Assembly: GCA_036674765.1 (NCBI GenBank) | Contig: JARVKI010000008.1 | Location: 62,001 to 126,000 of the forward strand | Origin: Seiridium cupressi | Lineage: Eukaryota; Ascomycota; Sordariomycetes; Amphisphaeriales; Sporocadaceae | Length of the DNA: 64,000 nucleotides | Direction of reading: 5' to 3' | Part shown: piece after piece, positions 36,573-48,371 of the stretch | Layout of the letters: the number at the start of each line of letters is the position of its first letter | Numbering within the stretch: the stretch's first letter is position 1 | Notes under the pieces: model-generated | Database searches by the model: none | What the model saw: only the letters and a program-made list of their open reading frames with translations | What the model was told of the DNA's origin: nothing | Made by a program: the position numbers and the translations under genes

Positions 36573-38326
36573 ATGTCTTTCGGCGGGCAAACCCCCACCA
36601 TTATCGTCCTGAAAGAAGGTAATCGAACCCCTCCAAAGGCGAGGCGTGGCTTCGTCGAACGTCGCAGAACCCGGACTGACACACGATCTCTGCAGGCACC
36701 GACTCTTCTCAGGGCAAGGGACAAATCATCTCCAATATCAACGCATGTCTCGCGGTTCAGAACACGATCAAACCTACCCTGGGTCCCTACGGTGGTGATC
36801 TGTTGATGGTGGACGAAAATGGCAGGCAGACGATCACCAACGACGGCGCGACTGTCATGAAGCTTCTCGATATCGTCCATCCCGCAGCAAGGATCCTGGT
36901 CGATATCGCGCGCTCACAAGATGCCGAGGTCGGAGACGGAACCACGTCAGTTGTAGTGCTGGCAGGCGAGATTCTGAAGGAGACTCGCGAGCATGTGGAG
37001 CAAGGCGTCAGCTCTCAGATCATCATCAAGGGTCTCCGGAGGGCTTCCGCTATGGCAGTAAACAAGATCAAGGAGATCGCAGTGCGGACGGACGAGGCAA
37101 ACAGAAGAGACACTCTGAATAAGTTGGCCGGTACCGCCATGACGAGCAAGTTGATCAAGAGGAACACCCCCTTCTTCACCAAGATGGTCGTTGATGCTGT
37201 CTTGTCCCTTGATCAGGATGATCTGGACGAGAAGCTCATTGGTATCAAGAAGATTCCGGGCGGATCTCTTACCGACTCGCTCTTCGTTAACGGTGTCGCA
37301 TTCAAGAAGACCTTCTCATACGCTGGTTTCGAGCAACAACCCAAGTCGTTCCAGAAGCCCAAGATTGTCTGTCTCAACGTCGAGCTTGAACTGAAGGCCG
37401 AGAAGGACAACGCTGAAGTGCGAGTAGAGCAGGTGTCAGAATATCAGGCAATTGTCGACGCAGAATGGCAAATCATCTTCAAGAAGCTAGAGGCTATCTA
37501 CAAGACGGGAGCCAAGGTCGTTCTCTCGAAACTCCCTATCGGAGATCTGGCTACTCAGTACTTCGCTGACCGCGACGTTTTCTGCGCTGGCCGCGTTGCC
37601 TCTGGGGATATGGAGCGAGTAGTTCAGGCTACTGGTGCTACAGTCCAGTCTACATGCTCAGACATCCAGCCGCATCATCTAGGAGTGTGCGGCACTTTCG
37701 ACGAGCGCCAGATCGGTGGAGAGCGATTCAACTTCTTCGAGGAGTGCCCCGAGGCCAAGACATGCACATTAGTCCTCCGTGGCGGTGCCGAGCAGTTCAT
37801 CGCCGAGGTCGAGCGGTCGCTACACGATGCCATAATGATTGTTAAGCGTGCCATCAAGAACCACATGATTGTGGGCGGTGGTGGTGCCTGCGAGATGGAG
37901 ATTTCCACCTACCTACACAGCTTTGCGGACAAGAAGGTGCCGCACAAGCAACAAGCTATCATCAAGTCCTTTGCCAAGGCACTCGAGGTTATCCCACGTC
38001 AACTTTGCGACAACGCCGGATTCGACGCCACAGATATCCTGAACAAGCTCAGAGTGGAGCACCGCAAGGGCAAGGTGTGGGCTGGTGTGGACTTCCAGAA
38101 CGAGGGTGTAACGGATATGATGGAGAGATTCGTTTGGGAACCTGCTTTGATCAAGATCAACGCCATTCAAGCCGCAACGGAGGCAAGTTGCTTGATCCTC
38201 GGTGTGGACGAGACTATCCGGAATGAAGAGAGTGCGCAGCCGCAAGCACCCGGCAAGCCCCTACCACCCGGAGCGGCCCAGAGGGCACTGGGAAGAGGCC
38301 GCGGACGCGGTATGCCAAGACGGTAG
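36573..38326 (+). CDS. cct7: T-complex protein 1 subunit eta (CCT7)
   Basis: Exon 1 36573-36618 encodes [16 protein letters not shown]; a GTAATC...CAG intron (36619-36695) joins it to exon 2, 36696-38326; total 558 aa. Conserved group II chaperonin motifs: [44 protein letters not shown] (nucleotide site), and [11 protein letters not shown] near the C-terminal hinge. The eta-specific start ([14 protein letters not shown]) and the Gly/Arg tail [11 protein letters not shown] fix the paralogue. It is one of eight subunits of the cytosolic TRiC/CCT ring that folds actin and tubulin. Intact. Confidence 0.96.
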
Positions 38327-38913
38327 ATGAGGATACGAAATAATCATAGAAACCTGGAACAAGGATGTATGATACCTAAAAATGAGATGACGGAACATTC
38401 AGGTATGACATGGCGCCAAATAGAGCCTTATTGATGAGTTCTAATAGCTTATATGCATGATCCTATAATGACTGGGTGATTGCTGGGTCTCCTTTCCCTA
38501 TCGGATCGCGCGCTGCATGCCTCGTATATCTGTCTGTTGCAATCGCCAATTTGACTTGCCGTCTTTCCCCACCACCCAGAAACATTGTATTGATGAGTCA
38601 TTTCGAGCTCGCATTAGCTCGGCTACATCTTACCTCGCAGATTCAATTCAAACGCCGCAACACATGATGACTCAGAGTTAAGCCATTCGTGAGACTATTT
38701 GACAGTCCAATATACACAGCAGCGCTGGCCGCCCCATGTACGTGACTCAATTGATTTGTCAGATGCACAGATACTTCAAGGTAGTTTGATAGGCCGGAAT
38801 TTTGTCGTGCTATACATAAAGGTTGCACAGGAAGCAGATGAGATATCAGAATCAGAGAAAGCAATCACGTCTACTCGCTACTTCCTAGCGTTTGTTACTC
38901 AACGGTGTTCATC
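38327..38913. other. Intergenic
   Basis: 3' flank of CCT7 and promoter of the methyltransferase; tatacataaa about 100 bases before ATG 38914 may be a weak TATA element. Nothing else seen. Confidence 0.45.
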
Positions 38914-39801
38914 ATGGCTACCGGAAACAACATCATGTCTCTGTCTGAAGCGTCCAAGATCGCTTCCTATTCACTCCAGCCGCCTGACCATCCCGAGGTC
39001 GAAGTTGCGCAGGCGGAACACCGGATTCGTCTCGTCAATCTCTGGGACATTGCTCCTGGTTCACGTGTCCTTGAGCTTGGCTGCGGCCAGGGCAATGCGA
39101 CGGCCGTCCTGGCACACGCCGTCGGTCCTCAAGGTCACGTAGACGCCGTGGACCCTGGTGCATTGGATTATGGTGCGCCCTTTACACTGGCCCAGTCGCA
39201 GGATTATCTGAGCCACAGCGCCGTTGGGGATCGCATCTCTTGGCACCAGGCCACACCCGAGCAATTCCTGAAGCAGACAGATGAGGGAGAGAAATGGGAC
39301 GTCGCAGTCCTAGCTCATTGTACGTGGTATTTTGACTCGCCATTAATTCTGTTGAGCATTTTCCTAGCCTTGCAAGGCAGAGTCAAGCGGTTGTGTATAG
39401 CCGAGTACGCGATGCATGCCACCGAGAAAGCAGCCGTACCACATGTCCTTGCCGTGCTGGCGAGGTCCACGCTAGAGTCATTCAAGGAGGAGAGTTCTGA
39501 GAACGTTCGAAGTCCGTTCAGCCCGAGCAGAATCAAGGGTATCGCGGAGGAGGCTACATGGGAAGTGATTGGGGATGAGCACACGCTGGTGCCGGAACCG
39601 GGTCTGCTTGATGGAAGCTGGGAGGTGGGCACGGTGAAGAGCAAAGGGTTTGCGGAGGAGATCAGGCAGAGTATTGACAGTTTAAGAGTCAGACTGGTAG
39701 TGGACACGGCGAGAGACGCGGTGCTCGCGGCCGTAGACAACCTGAAAGGCGAGAAGGTGAGAACTATGGATGTTTGGACTGCTACCTTTGAGGAGAACTG
39801 A
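38914..39801 (+). CDS. SAM-dependent methyltransferase (unknown substrate)
   Basis: ATG 38914, single exon, 295 aa. Motif I is VLELGCGQGNAT, followed by HVDAVDPGALDYG (motif II acid) and WDVAVLAHCTWYF (motif post-II). This is a class I methyltransferase resembling the fungal small-molecule methyltransferases of the UbiE/Methyltransf_25 type. The first 20 residues carry no signal peptide. C-terminal half is helical and not family-diagnostic. It stands alone between CCT7 and the mitochondrial ribosomal gene, so context gives no clue to substrate. An upstream GTG at 38905 is in frame but ATG is the likely start. Confidence 0.82.
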   Translation: MATGNNIMSLSEASKIASYSLQPPDHPEVEVAQAEHRIRLVNLWDIAPGSRVLELGCGQGNATAVLAHAVGPQGHVDAVDPGALDYGAPFTLAQSQDYLSHSAVGDRISWHQATPEQFLKQTDEGEKWDVAVLAHCTWYFDSPLILLSIFLALQGRVKRLCIAEYAMHATEKAAVPHVLAVLARSTLESFKEESSENVRSPFSPSRIKGIAEEATWEVIGDEHTLVPEPGLLDGSWEVGTVKSKGFAEEIRQSIDSLRVRLVVDTARDAVLAAVDNLKGEKVRTMDVWTATFEEN

Positions 39802-40347
39802 GAGATAGATGTAGAGGACGAACGCCTCTAGGATGTTCAATACTCGTGACTCTGGATAACACCTCCAAGAAGTACAGTTATAGCGGATTATGCGGTTTTC
39901 TCCTCGTCGACTATGCATTTCAAATTGTGTCGACTGACTACAACTTCCAATGATGCGGACTCTCTAAGTATGTAGGTAGTGTTCATAATCATAACTTCTG
40001 TTGTAGCGTTGAACAACACGACATCCCATTGCAAAGAAACCATATCAATTTTGGGTGGATTCATGCAATCAAAATAAAGGCGATTGGGTTCAGGTGGTAC
40101 TGGTATTGCAGCAATAAATTGAACAGACAATATAACCAGGTACGACAGTTCCAATCGTTGATGGTTTCGAGTCCGACAGGACGGATCTGAGATTAGCGTG
40201 CTCCAGTGACTCGGCCAAAGTGGGGCCACCTGCGGAACGGACTTTTCCATGGCCGGCCGCCTGTCGCGCTTTCCTTAGTTTGACCTGGAAAAGTTGAGGA
40301 GCTCCAGCTTGAGGGTCGCAAGAAGGAATATTACGGTCGCCGCAGCC
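39802..40347. other. Intergenic
   Basis: Spacer containing a 120-codon minus-strand frame (39888-40250) with an ATG but no recognisable domain; it overlaps the promoter of the next gene and I do not call it. Confidence 0.45.
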
Positions 40348-41721
40348 ATGATTGTGAGAGAGTTCGGTGTCCGCCAGGGTAAGTTCTGTTGCTACGGGCT
40401 AATTGGATCGTCTGACACTTCAATACCAGGCCGGAGAGCGCTGGCGGCATCCCTGCGCCAAGGTTCAGTATGCTTTCGACAGCTATCCCTCGCCAGAGAG
40501 ACATCAGGAACCCCCGTGGCAGCCGCCGATCCGGTGATCGAGGGTGCCCTGCAGACGAATGCCGCCAAGTCGAGCCGATCCTCGTTATTCATGAAGACAG
40601 TGAAGCCTGCGCGGAAACGACAGGTAGCCCCCGATACGACGAAGCAGGATTACGAAGATGCCATGCAGACACGCAAGAATCAACGGCCCATTGGTAGTGA
40701 GGTCGAGCACACCTACTCGCCCACGGATGTTTTCAGAAACCCCCCTGGGCCTAAGGATGTCACACTCGAGCTCCTGATGGCTTCGCAGGCCCACATGGGC
40801 CATCATACGTCGACCTGGAACCCCGCGAATGCACGCTACATCTACGGTGTCAGGCAAGGTATTCACATCATCTCGCTCGAAGAGACCGCTGCGCATCTTC
40901 GTCGAGCGGCTCGCGTGGTGGAGGAAGTATCATACCGGGGCGGTTTGATCTTGTTCGTGGGCACGAGACCGGGACAGACACAGATTGTCACAAAGGCAGC
41001 AAAGCTGGCCGGGGCATGCCATCTCTTTACCAAATGGACACCAGGAACCATCACGAACAGCGACAAGATTCTACCGGGCATACCAATGAAGATTGTGGAT
41101 CAACATGACAACGACTTGGATGGTTTTAATCAACATCTCATTTCCCGGCGTGCGCTCGTTCCAGACTTGGTGGTCTGCTTGAACCCGCTAGAAAACGCCG
41201 TTCTGCTGCGCGAGTGCGGTCTTGCCAATGTACCGACAATCGGTGTCATTGATACGAACACCGAGCCCACGTGGGTCACCTATGCCATTCCGGCCAACGA
41301 TGACAGGTAAGCAGGGACTTTTACAAAACTTCTAGATTTGGAGTTGAAGCTAACACCAGTCAGTCTTCGGTGTCTAGCAGTGATCGGCAGCGTCCTGGGT
41401 CGCGCTGGAGAAACCGGCCGACAGCGACGTCTTGAGGATGCCGAGAAGGGCATCGTCGAGTGGCAGACTCCCTCAGAGATAGCGCGCTTCCTAGCTATCC
41501 AACGCAAGCGACAGGAGTGGACGGAAAGAGCCAGGCAAGAAACGGCAACTGAACAAGCGACGCAGACCATGGCCACGGATATGGAGAAAGATCAGGTCAG
41601 AAGACGCGAAGAGTGGGCATTGCGAGAAGCATTGCGGGAAGTTGACGAAGAAGACGTAGACCAGCTCCTTGGAGGGGAGACTGGGGTAGAGGGTAGCGGT
41701 CCTGGCAAGACTGAGCTCTAA
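40348..41721 (+). CDS. mrp4: Mitochondrial small ribosomal subunit protein uS2m (MRP4)
   Basis: Three exons: 40348-40378, 40430-41306, 41364-41721 (421 aa). Introns have GTAAGT and GTAAGC donors with CCAG and TCAG acceptors. The exon-1 start is the best ATG that splices in frame (MIVREFGVRQ to GRRALAASLRQ), but the 31-nt first exon is inferred. The ribosomal S2 domain is clear: LMASQAHMGHHTSTWNP, RYIYGVRQGIHIISLEET, ILFVGTRPGQTQIV, PDLVVCLNPLENAVLLREC and VPTIGVIDTNTEPTWVTY. The N-terminus is basic, in keeping with mitochondrial import. The C-terminal charged extension is common in fungal mitochondrial uS2. Confidence 0.9.
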
Positions 41722-42355
41722 GCTCCATCCTTTGCAGTCGAAGGCGGAGCGTCCTGGCACGATGTATATCATGTAACTTTGTAGCATAAAACCCATGACG
41801 TGCCAGATGTATAATACCACTTGAATCTAGAACAAGTCTTTCCGGGCACATGAGTATGGTGAGGCACGACGAATTCGACCGTGGTGACAGTCATGCTCAG
41901 CTCATCAAGTTGGCTAACCACAACCTGTCGAAACTCAACATGCGGCCGGCGGCTCGAAATGACGCTTACCACTGAATTGCTATGTGCTGCTGGCTCTCTC
42001 TTTCTCTACTATCTAACTCAACCATAATGAAGCTTGAAACTTGTTGATTTGTTGCAACTGAGCCAACGCAGCTGTTTGGCAGATTCGTCGTTCTTTGGTG
42101 GAAACCTAGTATCTGACCTGCCTATTTCGGACACTCGTAACAGCCATAACCTGACGTTCAACCCCTGTCGGTCGTCGCCAAGCCTCTCACATGTGTATGT
42201 GGCTGGATCGGAAATGCCGATCTTGTGTCAATGGGCTGCCCCCAGGCATTCACAACTCGCGCATATCCCATAATGGAGGACGAACTCGGGTGATTACCTC
42301 TCTTGACCTCTTCAGGGCTGTCAGCCTCGTCGGTAACTAAGCCGATGGAAACGAA
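41722..42355. other. Intergenic
   Basis: 3' flank of the ribosomal gene and upstream region of the transcription factor. A short plus-strand frame at 42034-42273 is unsupported. Nothing else seen. Confidence 0.5.
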
Positions 42356-44335
42356 ATGAGCTCGCTCACGTCTTACAAGTCACGAAGAACACCACAGGCT
42401 TGCGTCGCATGGTAAGATACACCACGTATGGACCCTGCTCGCAAAGTACGTGTCGCTGACACTATGAAGTCGCCGACGGAAAACGAAGTGCGATGGCGTG
42501 CGGCCTCGTTGCCTCCACTGCTCTTCGAGGCATAGACAATGTGTATGGCCCGATGATGGTGAATCTTCATCCCAAGTCCCAACACCTCTCTCGCCAGAAG
42601 CATCAACCGTAACAACTACCAGCCCTCCGTCAGTACCATCTACATTGCCAGAGTGGCCAGCCGTGAGAAGGTCCCTAGACTTATTTGTACAATATCATTG
42701 GGCAACTGATTTCTGTTCTTTCATTTATCGTCCTGACTTCGAGGCGCATTATTCAGAGACACCGTTTCTGACGGTAGCTATTGTATGTCTCTGTGCACGA
42801 TACTTGACGCAAGATGAAGCTCGGAATCTGTTCGGCTGCGAAAATGCTCACCAAGTTTGGGCTTCGTATACACCGGTCGCCAGGAGTTTGTCTAAAGAGA
42901 CCTCGGATGAGCCGAGTGGTAAGTAACCCGCACATTTCAGACCATGTTACCATTCCAAGGCTTACGAAGTTTAGTGCCAAACATTCAGGCCAATCTGGTG
43001 CTGGGCCACTCTGAGCTGCTAGCAGATGCTGGGTCAAGCCATTGGATGCACATCGGCACGGCCATACGGATGGCCCAGATCATGAGGTTGAATCGCGAGT
43101 TTCACCAGAGGAATTCGCTCAAGGAGCAAGAGATCCGGCGACGGACATTTTGGGCCTGCCTGCTCTTCGACCGGCTGATAGCATTTTTAATGGCGAAGCC
43201 GCGAACTCTTTATGAAGTGCACATCTCGGTAGCCCTTCCCATATCCGAGACGTCGCTGGCGTATGGAGAGGCGACGAATGGCTTGACACTCAACACTCTT
43301 GCTGTCGGCGGCTTCGTGGGGCGTGTCTCGGATACGGGGCTCATGCCCTTCTATATCAAGACGCTCACAATGTGGAGCGCCGTTGCGGATATCAAGGTCT
43401 GCGGCGGTAGGTTTTTCGAAAAGTCCGCGCCTACGCACCCTGCCAGCCGCTTCTATCAACGGCACCACAAGCTTAGAGAATGGGTCACGGCGCTGCCACC
43501 GAGCCTTGCTTGGAGCAAGGACAATTACAACCTCCACTGCTCAGTCGGTCAAGGGGGGATATTTGCCACAATGCATTTCCTCCTCCACAGTGCCTTCTGT
43601 GTAGCTCATCAGTTATATTTGCCGCAGGCTAACGGTCAGGCGATCCTCACGGACAAGTTAGATGCCAGTGGCTGGTCGTTACTGCGCCGTGAACCGGCTT
43701 TCATCAGCACCTGTGTCTCGAATGCCCTCGTCGTGGGCGAGATAGCTTCAACGCTCTGGGAAGCTGGTGAATCCGGCGTATCTCAGCTACAATCTGTATG
43801 GATCGCCAACTCTATGCTCTCGGCAGCTCCAACCTTTTTATGGCTTCAGTTTGCAGGCGACCTGGAGGGTGTCCAGCCCGAGACGCGGGGCCAGGCACAA
43901 GCATACCTATCATTATTCACGACCGTCATCTCCAGCTGGAACACGTGGGCGGTTGCCAAGCCCTGGAGTAACACGATCAAGGTCTGGACGGCCGTCTACC
44001 GACTTGTGTACCTGGGAGAGCCCATCACCATCAATCTCGACGGCAGCGATGAGGACGCCATGGACCAAGATCCGAGCCAAGACGCCTTCACGGACTCGTA
44101 CCTGAAGTCGCAGTATCGGCCGGAGCCTGGTAACGGTCTGTGTCCGCTGTCAGGGGATGGGACTCATTCGATCCGAGAGGCATCGTACCTCAATAACACG
44201 CTGAGGTTGAACGTGATAGACGAGGCTGCCAAGCGAGCGCTGCTCCATGGCATGTGGCTTCAATTGGCGAATGGGTGGCCGAATGACTTTGGCGGCATGG
44301 ACGACTTCTCTTTCGAGTTTCCCATAGCCCAGTAA
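42356..44335 (+). CDS. Zn2Cys6 transcription factor with fungal-specific domain
   Basis: Three exons: 42356-42411, 42470-42918, 42975-44335 (621 aa), introns GTAAGA...AAG and GTAAGT...TAG. The first intron splits the binuclear zinc cluster: ACVACRRRKTKCDG is rebuilt across the join and continues VRPRCLHCSSRHRQCVW, giving all six cysteines (C-x2-C-x6-C then C-x2-C-x6-C). A Ser/Pro linker leads to the Fungal_trans region: FCSFIYRPDFEAHY, HWMHIGTAIRMAQIMRLN and EIRRRTFWACLLFDR. Such proteins are nuclear DNA-binding regulators of nutrient or secondary metabolism; no target can be named. No biosynthetic genes adjoin. Missing this first exon would wrongly remove half the zinc cluster. Confidence 0.92.
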
Positions 44336-45301
44336 TGGGGACTTCTATGCCTAGTTCGCTATATTACAGTAATGAGGAACAGGTGACGATCCTACCGCGC
44401 ACGAAGCTTAGGTTCTAACTAGTGGGTCAAATGATTTATGTCTGTATCGTTTTCGACCACCATAGTAAACTAAAGCTAAACCCCAATATGTCCTTAACCC
44501 ATCGTGTGGGAAGACCGCGTTGAAAATCTCGTAAAGGCTTTCTTATAATAAGGAAAAGTACCAATAGCTTACATTGTAAGATTTGATATCTTGAAATTCT
44601 CAAAGTTTGAGGCCTAGTGTAGAAGACAGACGCTCTTGCATAGGGGCGGAAGTTTCATGTCAAGCACGAAAAGAAGAGAGGAAAATCCACCTCTGAAAAT
44701 TTGAGGGTGTTTTGTTTCTCGAGCGGCCTTTTCAGTTCCACTGTACACATGCCCGTAGTCAGCTTCATCCGTAACAATACTGTGAAGATTTGATATAAAA
44801 TATGTACGAAACAGCGCGATGCTAACCCCTTATCCAAGATCTTCTTTCTCTACGAAGGTACTGACGCACGCCCAAGCCAGTCAACGAGCGAAAATGCCGG
44901 CCAAGTCTCGGGGCTTACTGTTGTGTTCAGGTCTGGATGATAGATGATCATAGCCTCATGAATAGAACTGCAATTTCCCACATATCGTACCGCAGTGAAT
45001 ACCACGTTTGGAGTCGTTTAGCGTAGAGCTCACCGCAGGGTAAATGATTGTTCCATAGAAGCTGGTGGTCGCCTGGGGAATTGAATGACCGAAAATATGG
45101 TTGATTGGCCAGTAGCTTGGTCACGTACTGCGCTTTTGCTCGACTTTTCCAGACGCGTTACAAAAGCTTCGCCCTCAGCTCCCAGAAGCTGATTCTGCAT
45201 CATCACCCACACCACACCTTCCGGTAAGACACCATTCCCATCATCTTAGCCTGTCGTCGAACAAGACGAACTAACTAAAACTAAAGCTTTGTTTGTTATA
45301 G
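44336..45301. other. Intergenic and possible upstream exon
   Basis: Mostly unassigned. Bases 45116-45223 are open in the frame of the next gene (ending in PEADSASSPTPHLP) and end at a GTAAGA donor whose TTATAG acceptor is at 45301, so they are probably an exon of the following gene with the true start further upstream. Rest: nothing seen. Confidence 0.45.
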
Positions 45302-46160
45302 CACGATGCCTTGGATGAACAACATTCCCGCCTTACCGACATCCTCCCGGGCGAAGGTATGCTCTGGCACCACTGGGGCAGCGGAAAAGAGTTTCTGTCC
45401 AACGCCCAGGCTCGAAAGATCACCAAGGAATTTAGATCGCATCTTCCCAACCTGAATTATGGATCAATCCTCTACGGCGTCACGCGAATGATCAAGCTTG
45501 TTGAGGCCAACGTCGACCTCTGTGAGCATTTCATGCTCCCACGACACTTCTTCGAGCACATCAAGAACGAGATCGCCTGGATGTCGATCCTGGACGGTGA
45601 AACACTCGCTGCATTCTTCAGGGCTGTCCTACATGCCCGTACCAGAATCACAACCGCCGCCGAGTACCTGGTTGAGGTTGGTCGGCCAGTTCCCGAGTAC
45701 ATGCGTGACAGCTCCATTCTTACTGTTGCTGTTGACGAGATGATGTGTGCCTTCAAGACCAAGTATACATGTGGCTACTGGCAGCTTCACATCAACTACG
45801 GATTTGCTGCCGCTCGCTCCTCCGACTCCGAGCCAGAGAAAAAGAGAGGTGACAAAAGGGTTAAGAGCGCTCAGGGTGCCACCAACAACGACGGCAGCTC
45901 CACCACAGAGCCCGACAACAAGCAAGTCACTGAGACCCGAGAGAAGGCAAGTTGTGTTGCAAAAGTGCCAATTCTCTTGCTAACAAATTACTTAGGATGC
46001 TGACGGCGACACGGCTATGGTTGAGGCAAGCGAGCCCGACGTCCCTGAGGTTGAAGCTAGCACGCCGGCTACTCCTCTGGTTCAGGCCAACGAGCTTGAA
46101 TCTGCCATCGACGTCTTCGATAACATAGTGCTGGCTCACCGACCTAAGCAAGCGAACTGA
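45302..46160 (+). CDS. Hypothetical protein with a GC-AG intron
   Basis: Exon 45302-45946 and exon 45996-46160 join in frame across an AG|GCAAGT...CTAACA...TTAG intron, a typical GC-AG intron. The protein has an alpha-helical core (MLWHHWGSGKEFLSN, LPNLNYGSILYGVTRMIKLVE, RAVLHARTRITTAAEYL) and a charged, Ser/Thr-rich C-terminus. I do not recognise a family. The start is unresolved: an upstream exon (about 45116-45223) probably contributes, and the first in-frame ATG within this exon is at 45359. Nuclear or cytosolic location is likely, since no signal peptide or membrane helix is visible. Length about 270 codons as drawn. Confidence 0.7.
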
Positions 46161-46486
46161 GAGCAAGCAAGATGGTCTGCAAAGACATAAGGGGCGGCTG
46201 GTTAGCGAGGAACAGAGCACATCACAATATGGCGTGATGGCAGTATCAGGCGTCAGCTACAATGGAAAATGCACAGGTTGTAATGTAGACAGAAAGACCA
46301 CACGTTACAGAGCAGAATGAATCCAGTCTTCGCCTAACAACTTATTCTGAATAGGACTAGGCAAATACCGTAGATCCGGACTGAAGCTACCCTAAACTCT
46401 TAACATCAGCTGCCTCGGACTCTGATACCCCAACGTCTGACAGCCTATCTGGGATTGATTCTTGAGCCACCGCACACTTTCCCAGC
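46161..46486. other. Convergent 3' intergenic
   Basis: Short spacer between convergent genes; nothing seen. Confidence 0.5.
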
Positions 46487-47416
46487 TCATGACCATAGGA
46501 TCCTTCTCTCCACAACGACCTCTACATTCGGTTTCTTCTCGAAGTTCGCCAAAACGGCTTTCATGTTCTCCACAAACGCATGCCCAGCCGTCTCATGGAG
46601 TGCGCACTCGCATCGCTCAAACGACCTGGCAGGTTCCGGATAATGCGCCTCGACAAACTCCTTGTACGGGGCAAATCCATCGTAGTTCCAATTGACCTTC
46701 AGTTGCTTGTTGAGTCCTCTACGGCAGTTCCATGAGTGAGCTATGACAACATAGATCTGTTTGAGGGTGGCCATTCGTTTGATAAGGCTTCGGTCGTAGG
46801 CTGAAAACGGTACGTAAAGACTCTTCGCGCAAACCTCCTCATAAGGCAGCTGGTGCTTACGTAATGATGGCATGATCAATGCCAGCTTCTGAACCTTGAA
46901 GACCCAATGGGAGTCTTGCAAATGCGGTGGCTCACGGTCCTCAAGGGACATCATCATGTGTAAGAAGCCGAAGGAGTGAGGAAAACGACCCCTCGGCCAA
47001 ATGTCAGGACCAAATGCGAAAACATCGCGATCGAAGTTTAGATACACTGATGTTCCAGCCGGGTGGAGTGTTGGCTGGTCGTCGCGGTTGACGTCGATGT
47101 TGTGAAGATTACGGTCGACAGAGTCGTGAACAGTGAAGATGCCAATATCAAGGTTGACTTTCTGAGCTGGTCGTGTGTCGGCGGGATCCAAAGGCGGGGC
47201 ATGTTCAGGGCCATTGATCTGAGTCAACCTCGATGCTTGAAATCCGGTGGTTACGTCTTTGCAGAGGTAGAACCATTTGAAAGGCCCTCCTATTCGGGTC
47301 TCCTTAATGCCAAGATGGAAGTGGTGTACATAATTTGGTCGAGCTTCCTCCCAAATCATGAGCTGAACCTCCGGGGGCAGTCGTGGGAAGGGGTGGAACT
47401 GCGACTCTGACGCCAT
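46487..47416 (-). CDS. 2EXR-domain hypothetical protein
   Basis: ATG 47416, single exon, 309 aa. The start FHPFPRLPPEVQLMIWEEA is the conserved 2EXR motif (PF20150), a large uncharacterised fungal family related in layout to F-box proteins. Later parts (KLALIMPSL, LKQIYVVIAHS) follow the usual 2EXR pattern of beta strands and helices. These proteins often occur in expanded families and vary quickly; function is unknown. No signal peptide. Upstream codons to 47446 contain no better ATG. Confidence 0.82.
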   Translation of the reverse strand: MASESQFHPFPRLPPEVQLMIWEEARPNYVHHFHLGIKETRIGGPFKWFYLCKDVTTGFQASRLTQINGPEHAPPLDPADTRPAQKVNLDIGIFTVHDSVDRNLHNIDVNRDDQPTLHPAGTSVYLNFDRDVFAFGPDIWPRGRFPHSFGFLHMMMSLEDREPPHLQDSHWVFKVQKLALIMPSLRKHQLPYEEVCAKSLYVPFSAYDRSLIKRMATLKQIYVVIAHSWNCRRGLNKQLKVNWNYDGFAPYKEFVEAHYPEPARSFERCECALHETAGHAFVENMKAVLANFEKKPNVEVVVERRILWS

Positions 47417-48371
47417 GGTGAGCACAGGTTCTGGATGCTCTACCAAGCCGAAATGGGATGTTGTTGATGACCTTGAGCTTGGGATGGGAAACAGGAAAGC
47501 TTGGTAGAAGCAGTTGTTGCTCCCCCACCAGCAAAGGATTTGACTCCGGACCGGTTGAGGAATTGTTTCCTAGTTAGTACCTGAGAAATCGTTTGGCACC
47601 TGGCACCGCCAGCTCACATCAGCATCACATTCCTATTGCACTCAGTGTTGCCGGGCCTGATGGAGCTCCTGCGTTGTGTATTATCTTAACGGGTGTTTGT
47701 TCCAACAGCAGCACAAAGTGCCTCAATGGTATGGTTCAACTCCACACCTTCCTATTCGTTTGGGTTCGATTCCCAGAGTTGTCTCTTTGTGCTTGCTCCC
47801 AGGAACTTTACCCAATCTTAGATTGGGACGGGCATATCGCCCCAACAACGCGGTCTTCAACATCTGGGTGGCTCATTATCTGTGGGTGATGATATTGAGA
47901 ATCCGTCTTTGCACGAAGAGCATACGCAAGTCCATCCTTGTGGATTCGGAGGTTCCTACTTTTTTTGGTGTTTTATTAAATCGTTCCTCTTCCCCTCAAG
48001 TTTCCAATTTCTTTCCCTTGCACGACCGATAGATCCCACCCAAGACGTTTTCTTTTATTTACCATCTTTTAATAACTATCACATGGCTAGCGTGCTACTG
48101 CCTGGATGACTTGCATGCAGCGTTTCTCAACCCGTATGAAGCTGCCACTCAATGAACTATCGAATTTTGACTTGTGCTCTCTGCCTAAAGGCAAAGGAAG
48201 CGTGGAGTACGAATATTAGTCAAGCAAACAAGATGCGTTGGAAATGGTTCATCAAGTTTGGACGAACATGGCACAAAAGCACTTAAGTTATAATTATGTT
48301 AAAGGACGAATAGTTCTTGGCAGTGACTAAATCGTCGTCGGGAGGAATCATTACCTATCTAGGGAGACAAT
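47417..48371. other. Intergenic, about 1 kb
   Basis: Upstream of the 2EXR gene and 3' of esterase A. A lone T-arm-like hairpin (tgggttcgattccca) lies near 47760-47775 but has no tRNA around it. Short frames only. Confidence 0.5.

Noticed and set aside
39888..40250. 120-codon minus-strand frame
   Set aside because: Has an ATG but overlaps the promoter of the uS2m gene and shows no family features.
47757..47780. T-arm-like hairpin with TTCGATT loop
   Set aside because: No acceptor, D or anticodon arms upstream at proper distance.
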